This document shows, in pieces, positions 58,189 to 64,000 of a stretch of 64,000 nucleotides of DNA. Each line of letters begins with the position of its first letter. The stretch's first letter is position 1. The notes beneath the pieces were generated by a model that saw nothing but the letters and a program-made list of their open reading frames with translations, had not been told where the DNA came from and made no database searches. The position numbers and the translations under genes were made by a program. The stretch comes from Eumeta japonica. Its lineage: Eukaryota; Arthropoda; Insecta; Lepidoptera; Psychidae. The DNA is taken from NCBI GenBank assembly GCA_005406025.1, contig BGZK01001025.1:161977-225976 (forward strand), written 5' to 3'.

Positions 58189-60990
58189 TTAAACCTTCAC
58201 TGTTGGTAGAGCTGCACCGCAGTTGGCCTTTTCCAGCCCAGCTTCTATTTGCTTCAGTCTCGCTTTGGCCAATGTTAGATTGGCGTTTGTTGATCTCATG
58301 CTTTCCTAAAAAAATATATAAGGACTGATTTCTCCATGCATCGTCATATTGATCGCTTTAATCCATTGTCAACCTATATTTTTATATGAGTAATGATAAG
58401 TTGACATCTGATTAACACTCAACAAATCATTGGAAAGTGAACAGTTGGATCATTTTTCATCATTCAATGTTAAATACTTACAGGCATATTAAAACAAAAT
58501 TTTGAAATATTTGTAAATCTATGAAAATAAATCAAAACTTAAATTAATGGCCCATTAATTGTTAACATAGGTTATTGAATTTCAATCTTAACAGTAAAAT
58601 GGCTCTAAAATATTCACAGTCTAACACATACATACAATACATATCTACATCTTATCTGGTTCTCAAATGGAACATTTTCTACATAGCAAAAAAGGCAAAA
58701 CATACTTTTTTAATAAAATGGTAATATTATATGTTCATTTTAGCATAGCTAGTATAATTTTGCATACAAATTACAATACAGTATATGCATTTTTTTTTAT
58801 ATAAAAATTATTTATATTTGTCACATAATTATTGAACGGGAATATTTATTTGATAGTCACAATAGATACTTTTTCTATTCTTCATGTAATATGCCATATG
58901 TATACCAGAGCATACATCATGGTGATCATAAACTAAGGTATTATGTGAAGTGTGCCAGCATTTAGAATAAAATCAAAATCATAATCAAGCATTTATTCAG
59001 AGAATAAATATTGATTATATGGCAACACTATAGATACATTCCAGCGATTATTTGGATGACTACCAACCTGGACATTTAGTAAAGTTTTATCGGCCCTACT
59101 CAGCTTGTCCAACGCCAGTTCTGTTGTGTGCTTTAGGAGACCTTCCAATGTTGCTCTCAAACTTACATTACATTCCCCTGGAAATTGTAAAAAAAAATGA
59201 ATACGCTTCGAAAACACTAATCCATCCCATCAGGAATTGATTATTTAAGAACTTCTGTTACAGACATCTATTGATATTTTCATCACATGGTTTAGACTAA
59301 ATAAAACTAGTGTCCCTCCTGAAAAATATTTTTGCTATTACTGATCTTCCTAAAATATCATTACATGTTAACAGAATGCAATCTCTTTTAGAAGTCTTAT
59401 ATCTTTTATTAATAATATTTTAAGTAAATCTTATGCTGCAAGTGGAGTTGACTTTGAACATAATTAAATGAGAATTACATATGCATATAAATAATGTGAT
59501 GAATGAGAATATGCAATTTAAAGGCGATAAAACTCACACAACTTCTGATGCAGCAAAGACTGTGTATTCATGACATAGGGACTCGGTCGAGGTGAATCCC
59601 TTCTGATGGTAGCAGGGCTCGGTGGCACCGATGAATTTGTAATAGTAGTGCTTTTCGAATCTAGCAACGTAAGATACACTCGATTACTTCAAATAATATT
59701 AGTACGCTTCCAAATTTTATAAAGTTATATGAACCATTCACAGCACTCTAAACTTTAGAACTATTCATAATGAAGTTCTGAATATTCTGTGAAGTTATAA
59801 GTGATAATTTTAAAACATATTTGTATAGAAATATAAATACGATCCAGGAAAAAATTTGTATGTGATGTACATTTTTTAAAAAACAACATTCACTTATACA
59901 TGACACTTTTAAACTGTCAAAATATTATTGGATTTAAAAGATAGTTGTACTGAATAATAATTGCTAACACAGCCGAGGAAAGTAATTGTTACAAAATGAT
60001 ATTCTTTTTTTCAAGACAAGACCTGAACAAGTTGCAGACGTACCATCGCACCCACAAACTTGCTCCGCCCTCATTCGCTTTTTTTGTGTTTAAATGTACA
60101 GTCACATTCGGGTGGATTTATGATTTATATATTAAAAATATTTTCTGATTATGCTGTATGGTCACAAGTCATCAATAAATCTATTAAGTGCTCTGTCATT
60201 TTTAGTTATAATACAGTAATGAACTTTGATAAGTCATTTGTTATTAATATTTTTATAATCATTATATCAATGTTTTTCATATGAAAATGGAAAAAAAAAT
60301 AAAACATTCTGCATTGATACAACATTTAGCAAGTACACTGAAAAAATGTGATGCAATTACAAAGCAATTAATCAATAATTAATTTATGTATTCAGATATT
60401 TATACAATGTTTTTTTACAAACAAACAATTTTTGTTATGTATAGTGTACCCAAAAATACCATTCAGCTACTATACTGTTAATAGTATAGTAGCTGTTATA
60501 GTATAGTATAGAAATTTCATTCAATACCAACCACCACATAACAATAAGATCTTAATCTCGATCACAGTTTAACAACATTGAGAAATTACCATCATCTGAT
60601 TCCGAAGCCTCTCCAGATACAACGAAATCATCAACAACAGCAGACGCAATTACTGCCGATTCCTACAACAAAATGTAATCTTAGATCACTTGTTTTTCAA
60701 TTCATTGTAATATACATCTTTTTGTTTGCATCTTTATTTATTAAAACAAAAGCAACAGAAGAAGCTTTATAAAAAACATCACCCAGTATTTATGTTATTA
60801 AGTATCCAAATAAAATAATATCCAAAAAGCCCAATGATATATTTACTTATATATCAAATTATTATAACAACTAGGTATAGATGAGATTATAATTTACAGA
60901 AATATAAAAACTTACCGGCGATTTACCAACTTCAACTTCGGAGTCCGATTCTGATGCCTCGCCTTCAACGACGTGAGCAGTTTGCGACAT
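58189..60990 (-). CDS. blos3: BLOC-1 subunit 3 (BLOS3) homologue, five coding exons
   Basis: BLOC-1 directs cargo from endosomes to lysosome-related organelles, such as insect pigment granules. Coding exons on the minus strand: 60990-60916 (ATG at 60990), 60662-60590, 59660-59538, 59177-59068 and 58305-58189 (TAA 58191-58189). Lengths 75, 73, 123, 110 and 117 nt join in phase to 165 residues. Every intron starts GT and ends AG. The N-terminus has two acidic motifs, VVEGEASESDSEVE (exon 1) and VVSGEASESDD (exon 2). Human BLOS3 likewise has a paired GEAAETDS motif. Exon 3 is Ser/Pro-rich and ends SLLHQKL. Exons 4-5 (WECNVSLRATLEGLLKHTTE, ANLTLAKARLKQIEAGLEKA) are amphipathic and likely coiled-coil, ending CGAALPTVKV. 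Human BLOS3 is slightly longer. The identity rests on this motif layout; the gene structure itself is firm. Confidence 0.85.
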
Positions 60991-62930
60991 GATAAATATT
61001 TGCGGTCTTTTGCAATTGAATGATGTAGAATGTCAAATAAAAGCAAAAGTGTTAATAGACGAACAAACTTTTCGTAATGATAACTTTATGACTGAAATAG
61101 TGACTTTTTCATGTAAATTTACTATAATGTTACCCACATTTGAACTAACTTTCTACCAATTGCAAATTTTAAAAGCGACTACTGCAGATGTTTGGACAGG
61201 TATAGTAGATAATACCGCCCGGACTTTCCGAATAAAAAAACAATGTTGAACACATTAAGCTTACTCGAAAATAAGTTTAAACACCCTAATAAAAATATAA
61301 CCGGACGAAGGCTCCTCTAATCTGCTTCAAATGAATTAGTATATGAAAATATTTTTTTACATAAGAAAAAATTATTAATGAAGCCAAAGTATTTGTGCTG
61401 TGTGTGCATGGTCTCTAACACTCGTATAATAATAATTATCATTGCAATAGTACATTTATAAGTTTTATGAGACTATAAACAGTTGAACGCTATGAGTACA
61501 TGAATATTAAAAATCTGTGAATTGTTCAGCGGAACTACACGTAAAATCTAGTACTACTTTTTTGCTCACTAAATTATTTGTGTTACTAGTAGTATAAGCC
61601 GCCAATTTCTACTTGTTTTTTTATAAAACCAGGTTATTTTTTGGTTTTTTAAAAAATATTGTGCAATGAAATATTAATTTTTGTGTAAATAATTACGAAA
61701 TCTACATGCAGTTAGTAAATCTACAAATTTAATAATTATTTATTCAAAATAAAATAATTTTTCCTAATATCATTTTCTTGACATGAGTTAGTAGAAACAA
61801 ATAATCCAGAAATAAAATAGAAATATATTTTAAGCATTTAAGGGACTTAGTTATTGAGTAATGGACTAACTAAAGCTGAAACTATTAACAAAAAACTAAA
61901 TATTCTACTTTGAAAAGAAAATGCAGAACAATTGTTTAGAGGAAAATTTTCTTATTTTGTCAACACTAATATGTTGGTAATGAATGTTGCTAGTAATGCT
62001 TACAAATTCCTTGTCAAACATGAATAAAAAGGAAATTTGTGATACGTAACTAAAATAATAAACGGAAGCTGAAATTATATTATTGAAGTATAAAAATAAT
62101 AAATTTATAGGTTTTGGTATAGTACTATGTATTTACTAAAGTGAGAGTGTACTATTTCGCTTATTAAGTATATTACACGCTAAGGGACATAACCAGAGGA
62201 ATACTTTGAAAATGCTTGATATTGTTTTACATACCATGCAATGTTATTTTGAAGCTATGGAAAAGTTTCCGATTGAATGAAATATAAGATTTTGGGCATT
62301 CACTGAATAAATGAAAAGAGAGTAGATCATCTGGGCCCCATAAAGAGAAACCCTCTAAATCTATTAGTAATGAAATTTGCATACATTTTACCATGTTCAC
62401 CTTTTGAACTTATACTTCTTTTGGTGTGTTAAGGAAAAATAAAGCGTGAATTTTTGCGATGTGGGCGCACACCGACATTTGAATTGACACTACGAAGGTC
62501 GCTCGCATGACAATACCTAAATCGACACCACAAAGTTGGTTGGTAAGTGTCTCTCAAGTTTTGAAAAGGGTGACAACAAAATAAAAGTAAGGACATCTGA
62601 CATGTTGTTTACGTACGTGTAAGAACTGATAGCTATATCCAAGGTTGTTATTAAAATTTTTTTTTTTCTACAACGTATGTTTCATATCAGTACGAATAAA
62701 ATGTAATTATACATAAATATGTACGCGTACGCGCGCGCGCACGTATATGTGTTTCTAAATTATATACGATGGTGAATGATATTTGTTATTAATTTATTGT
62801 GAGCACTAATGGTAAAAGTCTTTCTCTTTATGTTATAAAACTTTTTAACAACTTTTATAGATTTTAACTTAGTTTTCAATAGGTATGATATTATTTATTA
62901 TAGTTACATGTAAACATGTTAACAGTATTG
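60991..62930. other. AT-rich sequence upstream of blos3
   Basis: The blos3 promoter must lie at the left end but no core motif stands out. The plus-strand frame 60989-61249 overlaps the start codon region and has no family resemblance. Nothing else was recognised. Confidence 0.45.
62720..62752. repeat. alternating purine-pyrimidine tract (CG/CA/TA)
   Basis: TACGCGTACGCGCGCGCGCA then CGTATATGTG is strictly alternating over about 30 bases, a sequence able to adopt Z-DNA. Confidence 0.8.
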
Positions 62931-62938
62931 TATTGTAT

Positions 62939-64000
62939 GAGGTGTTAATTCGCGGAAATCCATAGTAGACGCTTGCCTGCAACATGTATTAACATGCAGC
63001 ATGCAACCCACTGCTTCTCGAATTCCTCTCCACTACGAATCTCTATCCAAATGATTGAATATTGATTCCAGAGGGACAGATATCGAACACCTAAGCAAGT
63101 GTTATTTATTATTATAATTATCTAATTCCGCCAACTATTAAATTGTTTAGTTCTACGTACGTTTCATGCCAACAAGGCATCTTCAGGAAATTGCCGACAG
63201 TCACATCCACCAGGGAGAGCTAAAACAACCAACACAACCTCGTTAGACAGGCCGCTGTCATGCAATGGTCAAAGAGCGACGAAAACATTATTAAGACAGC
63301 CACAGATCACCACCGATAGACATGCTTGTCAAATGTCACAGACTAACCATCACCAACATTACCCAAGTAGTTACAGGCAAGCGTCCAATAATGGCGATTT
63401 ATAAACGTCAATTTGGTCGTTGAGCATATTATTATTATCTTTATGTTTTAAAATTTCGAAGGATTCCAAAACATTCAAACGTAACCCTTCTCACACACAT
63501 GCAAGACATCGAATTTGTGATCATTATTAAGCTTATGACCGGTTTCTAATAGATGTTTAGCAAAATGGGATCTGTCTGATTTATTATTTTAAAGGCCGAA
63601 ATATGTTCTTTATATCTTTTTTCAAAGCAACGTCCGGTTTGTCCTATATATATTGATTTACAGTCATCACAAGTTAATTTATAAATTCCAGATTTTTATT
63701 ATTGTGTAATTTATCTTTATTGTTACATAAAGTTTTCAAATTATTATTTGTTTTAAAGGCCGTATAAATATTATGTTTTTTTAATAATCTTGAATTTTTC
63801 TCCGAAATTGTACCAAATATGTCAAACTAGCTATATATTTTGATCTTTGATTGTGTTGATAGATACTTTTATTTATAATACTTTTTTGTTTTTATTAATG
63901 AGTCCATCAATACATTTTTGCTATATCCGTTTCCAATGCTATACTGTAAATGGTATTTAATTCTAAAAGGAAATTATGATTATTAAGGGGTATGGTGAAT
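62939..64000 (-). mobile_element. Penelope-like element, copy 3, running off the window
   Basis: On the minus strand, from 64000 down, polymerase-linker sequence (GTISEKI, then KKHNIYTAFKTNNN) leads into the GIY-YIG domain. A 3' segment follows and then the terminal repeat ending at about 62939 (TGAGGTGTTAATTCGCGG on the plus strand). That end matches the right terminus of copy 1 at 44347. Any reverse transcriptase would lie beyond 64000. Confidence 0.8.
63371..63830 (-). pseudogene. Penelope-like GIY-YIG endonuclease domain, copy 3
   Basis: The minus-strand frame reads SGIYKLTCDDCKSIYIGQTG, then RCFEKRYKEHISAF. A 2-bp change relative to copy 1 (CCTTTAAAATAAT against CCTTTAGATATAAT) breaks the frame. 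After it, FAKHLLETGHKL, FDVLHVC and YKSPLLDACL can be read. The stop is at 63373-63371. The catalytic part is intact, but the frame is broken. Confidence 0.8.

Noticed and set aside
60989..61249. 86-residue plus-strand frame divergent from blos3
   Set aside because: No family resemblance. It overlaps the blos3 start codon on the other strand, and its composition is like the AT-rich flank.
62508..62545. Possible short first exon ATG...TTG|GTAAGT upstream of the third Penelope copy
   Set aside because: Only 12 codons, with no composition change and no partner exon, so chance is likely.

Overview
This is a eukaryotic window that looks like insect, most probably lepidopteran, DNA. It is AT-rich, has intron-containing coding sequence with GT-AG splice sites, and is dominated by decayed transposable elements of types common in moth and butterfly genomes (mariner, piggyBac, pogo, hAT MITE, PIF/Harbinger, Penelope-like, R1-clade and Jockey-like non-LTR elements, Helentron-type endonuclease). 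There are no operons, ribosome binding sites or CRISPR arrays. The species call is inference.

The one host gene I can reconstruct fully is on the minus strand at 58189-60990. Five coding exons join in phase to a 165-residue protein that I read as BLOC-1 subunit 3 (blos3). Other single-exon candidates are a secreted-protein first exon (7346-7531, minus), a first exon with a strong start context (25871-25970, plus), and a possible last exon (28706-28955, minus).

Layout. 0.75-2 kb: non-LTR reverse transcriptase relic. 2.2-4.2 kb: Penelope terminal-repeat scrap, an anonymous duplicated repeat and a hAT MITE with intact 8-bp target duplication. 4.8-6 kb: Gypsy-like relic. 6.4-9.3 kb: two ~640-bp repeats in inverted orientation around the secreted-protein exon. 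9.3-14.4 kb: AT-rich sequence, SINE-like pieces and a CpG-richer block. 14.5-15.2 kb: Helentron-type endonuclease element (minus). 15.9-24.9 kb: LINE tails, a foldback repeat, a tRNA-like SINE, a Helitron-like end, hairpins, a MITE and a mariner relic. 30.4-35.4 kb: pogo-like and piggyBac-like elements side by side. 35.6-41.9 kb: a ~170-bp tandem satellite of about 31 monomers carrying three copies of a ~305-bp foreign cassette. 42.6-47 kb: Harbinger relic split by a Penelope-like element, then a second piggyBac-type relic split by the foldback repeat. 50-54.2 kb: second Penelope copy, R1-clade relic, and a small PIF/Harbinger-like element encoding a MADF protein, split by a second copy of the Helentron-type element. 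58-61 kb: blos3. 62.9 kb-end: third Penelope copy (minus), cut by the window edge.

The most interesting structures are the nested MADF transposon, the satellite with an amplified cassette that carries a consensus 5' splice site, the recurrent near-perfect short-loop inverted repeats, and the paired long inverted repeats around a signal-peptide exon. All alignments were done by eye, so boundaries of decayed elements are approximate.
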